Shown here: positions 22,209-34,800 of the stretch, one piece after another | Position numbering within the stretch: the stretch's first letter is position 1 | Layout of the letters: every line of letters starts with the position of its first letter | Made by a program: the position numbers and the translations under genes | Notes under the pieces: generated by a model | Database searches by the model: none | Seen by the model: the letters and a program-made list of their open reading frames with translations, nothing else | Told to the model about the DNA's origin: nothing | DNA from: Mytilus edulis | Taxonomy: Eukaryota; Mollusca; Bivalvia; Mytilida; Mytilidae | Direction of reading: 5' to 3' | Length of the DNA stretch: 64,000 nt | Assembly (NCBI RefSeq): GCF_963676685.1 | Contig: NC_092345.1 | Span: 75,133,960-75,197,959 of the forward strand

Positions 22209-24865
22209 TTTTTATGCCCCGCATAGCGGAGGGGGTATCAAGTACCCTTGTACGACTGTAAGTACATCCCAAAGTTGGTTTCCATTCCCTTACTTTAGTT
22301 TGCCTCAACCAAATATTATGAAACTTGTACACAATGCTAATTACCACAAAACACATATCTAGTTAGAGTTTTGTTGGTGTCACTTTAACTGTTGTAGAGT
22401 AATACCCCTTTACAAATGGAAAACTTGCTGAATTTTTCTTATCATTTTTTTATACGACCGCAAAAATTTTAATTTTTTGGTCGTATATTGCTATCACGTT
22501 GGCTGCGTCGTCGTCGTCGTCCGAATACTTTTAGTTTTCGCACTCTAACTTTAGTAAAAGTGAATAGAAATCAATGAAATTTTAACACAAGGTTTATGAC
22601 CACAAAAGGAAGGTTGGGATTGATTTTGGGAATTTTGGTCCCAACATTTTAGGAATAAGGGGCCAAAAAGGGCCCAAATAAGCATTTTCTTAGTTTACGC
22701 ACTATAACATAGAAATCTATGAAATTTTGACACAAGGTTTATGACCACAAAAGGAAGGTTGGGATTGATTTTGGGAGTTTTGGTTCCAACAGTTTAGGAA
22801 TTAAGGGCCAAAAAAGGGCCCAAATAAGCATTATTCTTGGTTTTCGCACAATAACTTTAGTATAAGTAAATAGAAATCAATGAAATTTTAACACAAGGTT
22901 TATGACCATAAAAGGAAGGTTGGGTTTGATTTTGGGAGTTTTGGTCCTAACAGTTTAGGAATAAGGGGCCCAAGGGGTCCAAAATTGAACTTTGTGTGAT
23001 TTCATCAAAAATTGAATAATTGGGGTTCTTTGATATATCGAATCTAACTATGTATGTAGATTCTTAATTTTTGGTCCCGTTTTCAAATTGGTCTACATTA
23101 AGGTCCAAAGGGTCCAAAATTAAACTTAGTTTGATTTTAACAAAAATTGAATCCTTGGGGTTCTTTGATATGCTGAATTTAAAAATGTACTTAGATTTTT
23201 AATTATTGGCCTAGTTTTCAAGTTGGTCCAAATGGGGGTCCAAAATTAAACTTTGTTTGATTTCATCAAAAATTGAATAAAGGGGTTCTTTGATATGCCA
23301 AATCAAACTGTGTATGTAGATTCTTAATTTTTGGTCCAGTTTTCAAATTGGTCTACATTAAGGTCCAAAGGATCCAAAATTAAACTAAGTTTGATTTTAA
23401 CAAAAATTAAATTCTTTGGCTTATTTGATATGCTTTATCTAAATATGTACTTTGATTTTTGATTATGGGCCCAGTTTTCAAGTTGGTCCAAATCAGGATT
23501 CCATATCAAGTATTGTGCAATAGCAAGAAATTTTCAATTGCACAGTATTGCACAATAGCAAGAAATATCTAATTGCACAATATTGTGCAATAGCAATTAA
23601 TTTTCAATTGGAGTTATCTTTCTTTGTATAGAATAGTAGTTGATAATATATGTTGGAAATTTGCCAGACATGACTATGATGTCATTTTCTATTTTTATTT
23701 GCCTATAACTTTATGTAAATAACTTCATTGGAAATTTGCCAATATAAAATGTTGCTGATGAAGCTTTTTTTCCTTATCTTATCTAAAATGTTTTTAGATA
23801 ATGTATGTTGGACATTTGCCAGACATGACTATGATGTCATTTTCTATTTTTATTTGCCAATAACTTTATGTAAATAACTTCATTGGAAATTTGCCAATAT
23901 AAAATGTTGCTGATGAAGTTTTTTTTATTGTTTTATACAATAAACAATGTATATTCACTTTTACTACCAACCAATCTTTACCATTCAGTGATAACAAGCA
24001 CTTTATTTTACATTTTAATATTTTATGATGTATTTAAAAGAGTAGTTATTGTTGCAAACTCCATTAGAAATTTGAATTGATATCAGTTTTGGAAAAAGGG
24101 AAACGGGGATGTGAAAAAAAGGGGGGGGGGTTTAAATTTTTCTCATTTCAGATTTCATAAAATAAAAAGAAAATTTCTTCAAACATTTTTTTGAGAGGAT
24201 TAATATTCAACAGCATAGTGAATTGCTCAAAGGCAAAAAAAACTTTTAAGTTCATTAGACCACATTCATTCTGTGTCAGAAACTAATGCTGTGTCAACTA
24301 TTTAATTTTAGATTTAAAAAGTTTGAAGAAGAAATCTTTAATTGATTTGTAAAATCTTGACATTTGTTTTGTGTAAAAAAAAACCATGTAATGTCAAAAA
24401 TTTGATCACAATCCAAATTCAGAGCTGTATCACGCTTGAATGTTTTGTCCATACCTGCCCCAACTGTTCAGGGTTCGACCTCTGCGGTCGTACAAAGCTG
24501 CGCCCTGCGGAGCACCTGGTTATAACTTTATTTTGCCTCAACCAAATGTTATAAAAGTTATACACAATGCTTATAACTACAAAATCACAAATCATGATGG
24601 AATTTTCTTGATACATGTATCACTTTTACTCTTCTAGAGTTATGCCCTTTTACAAATTGAAAAATTGCTGAATTTTTCATTTCTGTTCATTAACTTAAGT
24701 TTGTCTCAACCAAATGTTATGCAACTTATACACAATACTTACTACCACAAAACTCTGATCAATCCAAGTTTGTGTAGTGTCACTTAACTTTCTTCAGTTT
24801 TGTCCCTTTATAACTTAATATGATATGCAAGCAGGGGCATCATCTATGTCCCATGGACACATTAC
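22209..24865 (+). repeat. 'tgccccgcatagcggag' repeat, split by a nested element
   Basis: The left part is 22209-22445 and the right part resumes at about 24523. The right part repeats the block 'tgcctcaaccaaatgttat ... tacacaatgctta ... ttgctgaatttttc' and ends near 'caagcaggggcatcatctatg'. The inverted phrases 'tgccccgcata' and 'agcaggggcatc' suggest loose inverted ends. It is interrupted by the element at 22446-24522. Confidence 0.6.
22446..24522 (+). mobile_element. Nested 'tatacgaccgc' element with Helitron-like ends
   Basis: A 5' hairpin 'tatacgacc ... ggtcgtata' lies at 22452-22488. The 3' end is 'ggtcgtacaaagctgcgccc' followed by 'tgcggagcacctgg', a short GC-rich hairpin and then CTGG before T. 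The 5' boundary can be read as A|TCATTTT. A TC start, a hairpin before CTRR and insertion between A and T are Helitron traits. The copy at 17700-18690 also ends hairpin-CTGG-T. The interior has tandem ~115-bp blocks ('aaggaaggttgggattgatt') and a ~148-bp-period duplication (23652-23775, 23800-23923). It is non-coding, and the class assignment is tentative. Confidence 0.5.
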
Positions 24866-24987
24866 CCATTCATTTTTACATGAGTTATGTCAATTTCAAA
24901 TGTCAACGACACAATTCTTACTTACTGCCTAAGTGATCTAATGGTAGCCTGCTTACCTCAACCAGGTCATACCAAAGACTTTTAAAT

Positions 24988-25400
24988 TTGTGTTTGCTGT
25001 TTCTCCATTTCACATACAGAAGTATGAATTTGGCTTGGTCTGATGATCATTGCCCTTTGAAAATTCACTCAATCAGTTTTCTGCGCTTTTTTTTTTGTCA
25101 TGCTTCAAGATATTTATTTGATAATTGGTATAAAGTTTTTTCAGGAAGAGTTTCAGATCATGTTCAAATTTTGTTCCCTTTTGGTGATTTTGTGCAGAGT
25201 TATGGTCCTTGGCCATAAAAAATTCACTCAATCAGTTTTCCAAACTTTGTTTTGTTATGCTTAAAGATATTGATTTGATAATTGGTATATACTTTAATCA
25301 TGACAAGTTAATAATCAAGTTTGAAATTTGTTCTGGTCTGATGATATTGTGCAGTTATGGTCCTTGGCCTTGAAACAAATAAATTGCCAGTTGAATACTA
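24988..25400 (+). repeat. Diverged tandem repeat, related to 44010-44310
   Basis: Two ~180-bp units share 'aattcactcaatcagttttc', 'gatataaattggtata'-like and 'gttatggtccttggcc' phrases. A third relative lies in the RecQ gene's first intron near 44010-44310. Non-coding. Confidence 0.6.
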
Positions 25401-26690
25401 TAGAAAATCACATTTTCATCTTCCTCTTACTTATTGATTGGTGGTTGTTTGCCTTTAAACATATAGTGGGAAACATGTCATGCATATTCAGTAGAGAACA
25501 ACAATAAAACTGATAAGTTCTGCAAAGTGGACCACAAACAGACCCCTTAAATTGTTGTTGCAAGGATTCTTTATGGTGCAGAGAATGGCACTTTTCCTAC
25601 ATATATCTAAATGAATATATTCAACTATTGTATATTCAGAAATTGTTGTGTGCATTTATATATTATTAGTTTTTGAGGTTTGGACAAAAATGGAAGATTA
25701 GTTATTGCAATTTTAGGAAAAGCTGCATACATACAGATATCAGATTATGACTTCTTATTGTTCACATTATTTTCAAAAATAAAATCCTTCAATAATTTCT
25801 GAATTAACGGAAATTTAATCAAGCTTGGAGGGAAAGGTGTAATGAGATGTTCTATGAAAATTTCTTATTTAGTTCCAAACAGATAAAAAAAAAACATGAC
25901 TGCCAATGGTTACTGATTTGTTAATTAAAAAAAAATTAAAAAAATCTTGTTTTAGGAAAGGACAAATCAACATCGGTTAAAAAACACTGATTCCAACAGA
26001 AAGTTCTCTGAAACTGACATCATCAAGATGCTTGAAATTTTAAATTGACTATTTGATTGCTAGTACAAATGTATGTGTTTTTCAACAGAGGTACAGTAAT
26101 TTCTCTGAGAACCAACTATTCTTCTGTCCTTTTTATGATGCAGAACTTCTAAAGAAAATTAGCGATGGATTCCGCTTTACATGGGACACTAGTGAGTCAG
26201 AAACAGCTAACATTTTCAGAGCACCAGAGTTCAGCCCTAGTTTTAGGAGTTGTTGGTCTTTTGTTTCTGGTACAGTGTTTTTGTGGTTTTGATTGCCCTC
26301 TTTTTCCTTTTCAGTGAAACTGCACACATATTTAAAATTATGTCAAATTTAAAACAGAAAGATCTCTTCAAGGTTCATTAAAACAAGATTATCTAAAATT
26401 AAATGTTGGTGTTACTGCTATAGATGATATAACTTGTCCAAATAAAAAATCACATTTCAAGAAATAAAATTTATTTGGTAAAAATAATGCTGTAAATGAA
26501 ATAAGAATGATGATGACTGAAGCACAGTTTTTGTCCAATGTATGATTATTTCACAGTTCATGTCAGATGTAAGGTAAGAGATGTTCTTGATAGTTTTGTC
26601 ATTTCCTTTCTCCATTTATTATTGTAATCAATTCAAATGCCCTCCTAAAATATAAATAAAAGTAACAAGTGAAACTGCGAGCTACTGCTC
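25400..26690. other. Intergenic stretch with no supported gene
   Basis: This lies between the ends of GNL1 and TBC1D13. 26050-26330 reads like a bivalve repeat ('cagagcaccagagttcagccc' and the following 'ttgtggttttgattgcc'), but I cannot name the family firmly. No splice-consistent coding exon was found on either strand. Confidence 0.45.
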
Positions 26691-27470
26691 ACTGATGATA
26701 CCCCCGCCACAAGTGGATAATATTAATAGTGTAAAAATATGCAAGTGTTCGGTAAACAGGAAGTTGTTGAGTGATAAATCTGAAAAACGCATCACACGGT
26801 ATAGCTGACTTGTATAAACCATGAAACCAAATTTTAGAAATCATTGTATTGTAGTTTCTGAGAAAAATGTGACAAAAACTTTCAGCTTAAAAGTTTGCTT
26901 ATCATGTGTAAAATCATACAATTGTTCAGTAAACAGGAAGTTGTCAAGTGATGAATCTGAAAACGCATCACACGGTATAGCTGACTTATATAAACCCTGA
27001 GACCAAATTTCAGAAATCCTTGTATTGTAGTTCCTGAGAAAAATGTGACGAAAATTTTCAACTTGGCTATCTTGTGTAAAATCATACACGTGTTCAATAA
27101 ACAGGAAGTTGTTGAGTGATGAATCTGAAAACACACCACACAGTATAGCTGACTTATATAAACCCTGAAACCAAATTTCAGAAATCCTTGTATTGTAGTT
27201 CCTGAAAAAAATGTAACGAAAATTTTCAACTTGGCTATCATGTGTAAAATCATACACGTGTTCAATAAACAGGAAGTTGTTGAGTGATGAATCTGAAAAG
27301 ACATCACACGGTAAAGCAGACTTATATAAACCCTTTCAGAAATCCTTGTATTGTAGATTCTGAGAAAAATGCGACGAAAAATATTCTTTGGACAGACAGA
27401 TGGAAGGAAGAATGGACAGACAGAGGTAAAACAGTGTACCCCCTTTTTTTAAAGCGGGGGTATAAATATC
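26665..27470 (-). repeat. Satellite-type repeat, ~165-bp unit (intergenic array)
   Basis: About four and a half copies of a unit containing 'gtaaacaggaagttgttgag', 'tctgaaaacgcatcacacgg', 'aaatttcagaaatccttgta' and 'aaaatgtgacgaaaattttc'. One end is 'agtgaaactgcgagctactg'; the other is 'acagacagaggtaaaacagt' followed by 'aaagcgggggtata'. The same family and the same two end modules occur in the larger array at 33945-35715. Confidence 0.85.
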
Positions 27471-27639
27471 AACTAATTGCATGTTATTGTAGTTATATAT
27501 GAATCCATATAATGTATAAAGCTATCTGAAAAAAACAAAGAGTGCACATGCTGAAATGTCTCACCTGATTTACTCATCAATGAATTAATGTTGAAAGTAT
27601 GTTACATGAAAGTTTTACTACAAGTATCAAATAAACTTA

Positions 27640-28300
27640 ACATTATCAATTACTTATCAATCATAATAATGAGATCATGGTCAAATAAACCAGGCAAGAT
27701 AGACATGTACCCCTTACAATCATTTGGACACCAAATAAAGTTGACCTGTTGCTTATAGTATTTGATAAACTGACAACATTACAAGATTTATAATAGACAA
27801 ATGCACCATGAAAATGAGGTCAAGGTAAAATAATACCTGCCAGACAAATATATTTACCTTTCAATTGTTTCATAAATCAAACAATAATGACCTATTGCTT
27901 TAAGTAATTGAAAAACAGACCAAAACACAAATCTTACATTGACCAATGAACCATGAAAATGAGCTCAAGGTCAGAAGAAACCTGCCAGACCGACATGTTT
28001 CTCTTACAATCATTCCATACACCACACATAGTTGACCTACTGCTTATAGTTTCTGAAAAACTGACCTAATCCCTAGCTTTAACCTCGATCACTGATCAAT
28101 TAAATGAGGTTGAGGTCTGGGGAACTCTGCCGGACAGAAATTTAGGCATTGCAAGGGACCCATATACCAAATATAGTTATCCTACTAAATGTACTGATAA
28201 TAAGCAATAAATTTACATGACAAAAAAACTGTATTGTTTTTAAGCATTTGCTGAACCATGAAAATCAGGTCAAGGACAATGGACATATGACAAAAGGAAG
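27640..28300 (+). repeat. Diverged tandem repeat ('aaccatgaaaatgaggtcaag' family)
   Basis: About five units of roughly 125-140 bp share 'gttgacctgttgcttatagt', 'accatgaaaatgaggtcaag' and 'cctgccagacagacatgt' phrases. A shorter copy lies at 39040-39260 in TBC1D13 intron 4. It is intergenic, downstream of TBC1D13, and non-coding. Confidence 0.65.
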
Positions 28301-28880
28301 CTTCATAACACAAGATATGAAGCATCCAGGTCTTCTACCTACTGAAAAATAAAGCTTTCTAAAAATAGATGACAGAGAGGCTGCCAGATAGTACTGTAAA
28401 TTCACAAATTATTGCATGCATTTATTATTGCTATTTTGTCATTTTTAGACTAAAGTGCGATATAAATTTTTGCAATATTGAGAAAAATTCTGTTTAATTC
28501 ATATAAAAATCTTAAAAATGCAAGTTTAAACTATTGCGATTATAACCCTGTCGCATTTTTCGCAATAATAAAAACAATGACAGAGAGAGGTTAACTAGAA
28601 TACAACTCCCTCGCATATGATGTAGAACGGGTATAAAAATACCAGTATAAGTGTTACATTCTTTGTCCATATTTGCTTTTAATACACATTTCTTTTCTAA
28701 CATACTGACTTCACCCAACATCTCTCATAAATTCTAGAAACTATTGCATATCATGGAAAAACTATTGACATTTGATGTATTGATAACATATCTTCCTTAA
28801 ATGTAATTTGTAAACTGATAAATATGTTCATACCATTATATCACAGATAAATGATGAAATAGGTAAAGTATAGGTTAATG

Positions 28881-31800
28881 CTATCTTATCTCTGTGGCTT
28901 TAGCTATCACTCTTTGTAAGTCTACTTTATCTTGAACATTCTACAATGAAATAAGAAATAAGAAATAGGAAATACACCATGCTTTCAAGCTAAGAAATAT
29001 GCATTAAAGCTTATTTAGGTTATACTTGACACACTATAGGATACTTAGTTATATGTTGTCTTATCCAGCTTTTATAATGTTGTGTGTGTATAAACATCTC
29101 ATGTTGTTGGCTTTATAATGTTGTGTGTGTATAAACATCTCATGTTGTTGGCTTTATAATGTTGTGTGTGTATAAACATCTCATGTTGTTGGCTTTATAA
29201 TGTTGTGTGTGTATAAACATCTCATGTTGTTGGCTCTATAATGTTGTGTGTGTATAAACATCTCATGTTGTTGGCTTTATAATGTTGTGTGTGTATAAAC
29301 ATCTCATGTTGTTGGCTTTATAATGTTGTGTGTATATAAACATCTCATGTTGTTGGCTATCATGAAATCACATACTTTTACCACTCTTATGTAATGAATT
29401 TGCAAGTTAACATTTTTTGTTTACCAAAGATATTTCCCTTTTTCATAGGTCATATTTTGAATCTTCATTAACATATTTTATCTAGATCAAGATTTACATT
29501 AGCATCTATTTACCTGTATTAATTTCATCACATGAGGAAAATCTCCTTGTATTATTTCATCCCGTACCTCTCTGTAAGGAGAAAACACATGTCACTTTGT
29601 TTGTTTCTATACATAAAATAACATCACTTTAAATACACCAGACTTGCTTTAGTCTTTTAAATACTTATTGATAAAACCAATTCTATATTCATTTAATTGT
29701 AAGTACTATTTTTAAATGCTTTTTAATAAAGTTCAACTTTTAATCCAACTCTAGCAAAAATCCAAGGAGTCTAATTAGACAAAAACATTAATGATATTAA
29801 CCATCAGTATCTTCCTAGGTAGATGTTAATGATATTAACCATCAGTATCTTCCTAGGTAGATGTTAATGATGTTAACCATCAGTATCTTCCTAGGTAGAT
29901 GTTAATGATGTTAACCATCAGTATCTTCCTAGGTAGATGTTAATGATGTTAACCATCAGTATCTTCCTAGGTAGATGTTAATGATGTTAACCATCAGTAT
30001 CTTCCTAGGTAGATGTTAATGATGTTAACCATCAGTATCTTCCTAGGTAGATGTTAATGATGTTAACCATCAGTATCTTCCTAGGTAGATGTACATACTG
30101 ATTGATTAACTGGTGTTTAACCTCTGTTTCAGAACTATTGGCTATTTTTGTTGCAGTTAGTTTTTATTGTCGGAGGAAGCGTGTCGTGCCAGGAGAGAAC
30201 CATGACCTTCGATAGGAAAACTGACAATCTCTTTTGATTAAGATTGGAGTCAAGAGCACCTGCAGGATTCGAACACACAACCTCAGTGTTGACAGGCTAG
30301 TGATACAATAGTTAGAACTACTTAGACCGTTTGGCCACAGAGGTCCATAGATCTTTGACAGGCTAGTGATACAATAGTTAGAACTACTTAGACCGTTTGG
30401 CCACAGAGGTCCATAGATCTTTATACATGTATGCATCATTAGCAATTTACATGTTTTCTTTGGACAATAATTACTAAAACAACATACCTGGCAATAAAAC
30501 TATCTGAACCTCTTTCCATGTTAGATTAGACAAAAACTAAAATTCAATATGTTTGAATATATAGTAAGAAGACACCCATTAGCCTAAGTGACAGTACTAT
30601 TAAATGAGACTAATGTTTTTCTTAAAATAATCTGTAATTGTATCTTTCAGTCAATCATAAATATTTTGTATTCAGTTGCCTGACACACTTTGGAAAATTT
30701 AGAGCTTAACATATTGTATGGACACCATCTATGATGGAGACTATGTGCTACCATTTATATGATGGAGACTATGTGCTACCATTAATACGATGGAGACTAT
30801 GTGATACCATTTATACGATGGAGACTATGTGCTACCATTTATACGATGGAGACTATGTGCTACCATTTATACGATGGAGACTATGTGCTACCATTTACAC
30901 GATGGAGACTATGTGCTACCATTTATACGATGGAGACTATGTGCTACCATTTATACGATGGAGACTATGTGATACCATTTATATGATGGAGACTATGTGC
31001 TACCATTTAGACGTTTTTTTTGGGTTATTTTATCTAAATTGTAAAAACTTACATCAGCATTGCACAACATATACATTTCAGAAAGTGAAACCTTCTGTCA
31101 TCTGCAAACAGTGAATCCCATATTCTCATTACATCTGTAAATAAAATACATATTCAATGAAAACAAATACTGTTTACTATAAATTCTTAATTAAGACATA
31201 ACATTTGAACGATATTCAATAAGAAAAGAGTATACAAATGGGAGTGTATGCAATTATTGTTGGACAGGGACTCATAATTACTGCTGAAAGACTCTGTACA
31301 AATCTGTATATTTGTTTGATTCATGTCTACTGAAAACAAAACCATAATAATTGCAAAAAAATGAAATACCTACAACAATAACAGTCAATTTGTGATACAT
31401 TGTGTAATAAGTATAATGATTCACTATTACTGAAATGTACAGTAGTTCTTGCAGAAATATTATTCCGTTATGAGTATTGTTTTCATAACGGGTCTGACCT
31501 TTCAAAAAGGCTGGTTACAATGTTGGGATGAAAAGATGGTAGGCATATATTATACATTCTTCTAATCATTGCAGATTAAGGTCAAGGTGCATCTTAATTC
31601 TTATGCCTTATAAGAGTCTAAATTACTAAAACCTGGTATGCCATATGTATTTTGAAAAATGTCAACTTAAGTACCTTTTTTTTTATAAGTTTAAGGTTTT
31701 AATAGAAACAAGTGTCAGTGTATAACAGAAGATTGTTGTTTAATTAAAGTTCATTCCACAGGGCACAGAAACATAATTATATTTATAATTTGTATTTACT

Positions 31801-34800
31801 TACCTGGGAGGGGAAACTCTTGTGACAGGAGTAATGTTAACCATCTAAAGGCATAAAATTGTGGTTTTATATTAAGTTCCTCTATTCTTTGGTGAAGTCT
31901 TTGATCACTAGTTTGCAGCATGTTAGAAAAATCTTGCATCATATAACCTGAAAAATATCAATAATAATATCATTTGAAAATGCCAAAAAAGAAAAAATGG
32001 TATTGTTACAAAGTTCAGACCTTTAAAACCCCCCAAAATAACCAATCTATCAACACATCCCATAAACATGTTTTAAAAACCGGTAGTTTTGCAATAATTT
32101 GTGTGCAATTTCTTTTGTTACTTTTGAAAATAAAGTTGGTTTTAACTGAATCCAAATTTTAATATAATTTGTATACAGCATTTTCTAAAATAACAATACA
32201 TGTAAATCAATCTGGCATTTGTGGCCATTGTTCAACAATCGCAATAATGTATATATAAAGGAGTAGGTCCAGTAAGACCCCTTTTTGGCCCCAAAATATA
32301 GCAGTTTTACAAAATTGTTAAAATGTAAACTTTTAGTTATTTATTGGACAGTAGAATGCTTCTGCTACATAAATATGGGCTGTTTTTGACAATACAATGC
32401 ACATATATCGGGTACTAGCACCATTAAGTCGTGCTAAATTACTGAAATCTTCACAATTCTAGCATTTTAGTTAAATTTTAGACAGTTTTCGTGTGAAACG
32501 AAAGTGGCCGCATTCGTGTTCATCCTTAATATTGAAATGTAAGTTGTATTTTATGATAATACATAACATATATAAAGGTTGAGGATGAACACGGATGCGG
32601 CCACTTTCATTTTTGACTAAAATCATCTGAAAAGTGACATTTTTCGGCATATTTGGTAGATTTTTCACATTTGAGCTTAAATCGGGTTGTTTTTAATGAC
32701 TAAATCAGTTAAAATCTTTCAAATAAATTAATTGATTCAAATGAAATAGACACTTAAGTGTTTAAAAAGTGGTCAAAATCTTTCGTAAGATGAACCTGAA
32801 ATTTGAGGCCAAAATCGGTCCTTACCGGACCTACTCCTTTCTGAATTTACAGTAGTTAGATAATGTGATGTTTCCTTCCATATGTTTATCTGCAGCTTAG
32901 TTCTTACCTATCCCACATTGGGAATCTGCATCTAATGTCTTTATAAATAAATCTCTAATTTCTGACATTAAATTCATAAAACAAAAGAAGGAATCTGCCT
33001 CAGCATTCTCTGAAATTATAGATATGTTGATTAAAACATTATATGTAAGTACTACAATTATAGATATGATGATTAAAACATTATATGTAAGTACTACAAT
33101 TATAGATATGATGATTAAAACATTATATGTAAGTGCTACAATTATAGATATGATGATTAAAACATTATATGTAAGTGCTAAGATGGAAATAGATTATATA
33201 CTGTATCATCAAACAGTAGCATATGTCTAAATATTTTCAATAATAATACTCTTGTTGTCACGTAAGCTGTTTTCATCAATTTAAGAAAACAGTCTGGAAT
33301 TGGAAGGCCCTCAAAGCTTATCTATTTTAGTTTCTCCAAGGTAATCAGGAGTCAGTTTCACAAAAATAACTTACAACTAAGATTGGTCTCAAGTCATGAA
33401 AATATCAGTATACTTAGGATCAATCTTAGTTGTAAGTTATTTTGTGAACTCAACTCCTGGCCTTCATCATACTTCATGTGTTGTAACTAAACAAGAAAAA
33501 CTCTATTGAAAATACATCACTGAGAAATTATCAAGAATTGTAACGGCAAAACCACATTTAATTATGCAACTTTCTCAATATTTAAATGTCTATAGAACAT
33601 AACCCTTAGGTTAATATAATTTTCGTATCAAATTATGAAGTCAATGAACTATATATGCTATCAAGATAAAATGCAAAATTTATCAAATAGCTTTTCAAGT
33701 TGTTGTATACCGCATATTCCAAATAAATATTGTATAAACATTACTTAATATTTGGAAATGGGAAAACTTACGCTAACCACTTAAAACAAATTATAAAGAT
33801 GCTTTGAGGTTTGATATTAAAATACTGTACCTCTGCATTCTTTTATAGGGTCTGCAGCAAAGCAATAGTATATTGGACCTATAATCTCATTCATACCCTG
33901 TTCAAAAGAAAAGAACAAAATGTCTATGATTTGAATTGCAATGAAAATAAAACAAGTGAAACTGCAAGCTACTGCTCACTAATGATACCCTCGCCGCAAG
34001 TGAATAATTTCAATAGTGGTAAAATATGAAAGTGTTCAGTAAACAGGAAGTTGTTGATGATGAATCTGAAAACGCATCACACTGTAAAGCAGACTTATAT
34101 AAACCCTGAAACCAAATTTCAGAAATCCTTATATTGTAGTTCCTGAGAAAAATGTGACGAAAATTTTCAAATTGGCTATCATGTGTAAAATCATACATTG
34201 TCAAATGATGAATCTGAAAACGCATCACACGGTAAAGCAGACTTATATATACCCTGAAACCAAATTTCAGATATCCTTGTATTTTATTTCCTGAGAAAAA
34301 TGTGACAAAAATTTTCAACTTGGTTATCATGTGTAAAATCATACAAGTGTTCGGTAAACAGGAAGTTGTCGAGTGATGAATCTGAAAATGCATCACACAG
34401 TATAGCAGACTTATATATACCCTGAAACCAAATTTCAGAAATTTTTGTATTGTAGTTCTGAGAAAAATGTGACAAAAATTTTCAACTTAGCTATCATGTG
34501 TAAAATCATACAAGTGTTGGGTAAACAGGAAGTTGTCGAATGATGAATCTGAAAACGCATCACACAGTAAAGCAGACTTATATAAATCCTGAAACCAAAT
34601 TTCAGAAATCCTTGTATTGTAGTTCCTGAGAAAAATGTGACGAAAATTTTCAACTTGGTTATCATGTGTAAAATCATACAAGTGTTCAGTAAACAGGAAG
34701 TTGTTGAGTGATGAATCTGAAAACGCATCACACGGTAAAGCAGACTTATTTAAACCCTGAAACCAAATTTCAGAAATCCTTGTATTGTAGTTCCTGAGAA

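Noticed and set aside
30731..31114. 127-residue frame with repeating DGDYVLP motif
   Set aside because: Produced by the 28-bp minisatellite. Three frames are open because three units make 84 bp.
29067..33182. Regular short repeats resembling a CRISPR array
   Set aside because: Units are directly adjacent with no unique spacers, in introns of a eukaryotic gene. They are minisatellites.
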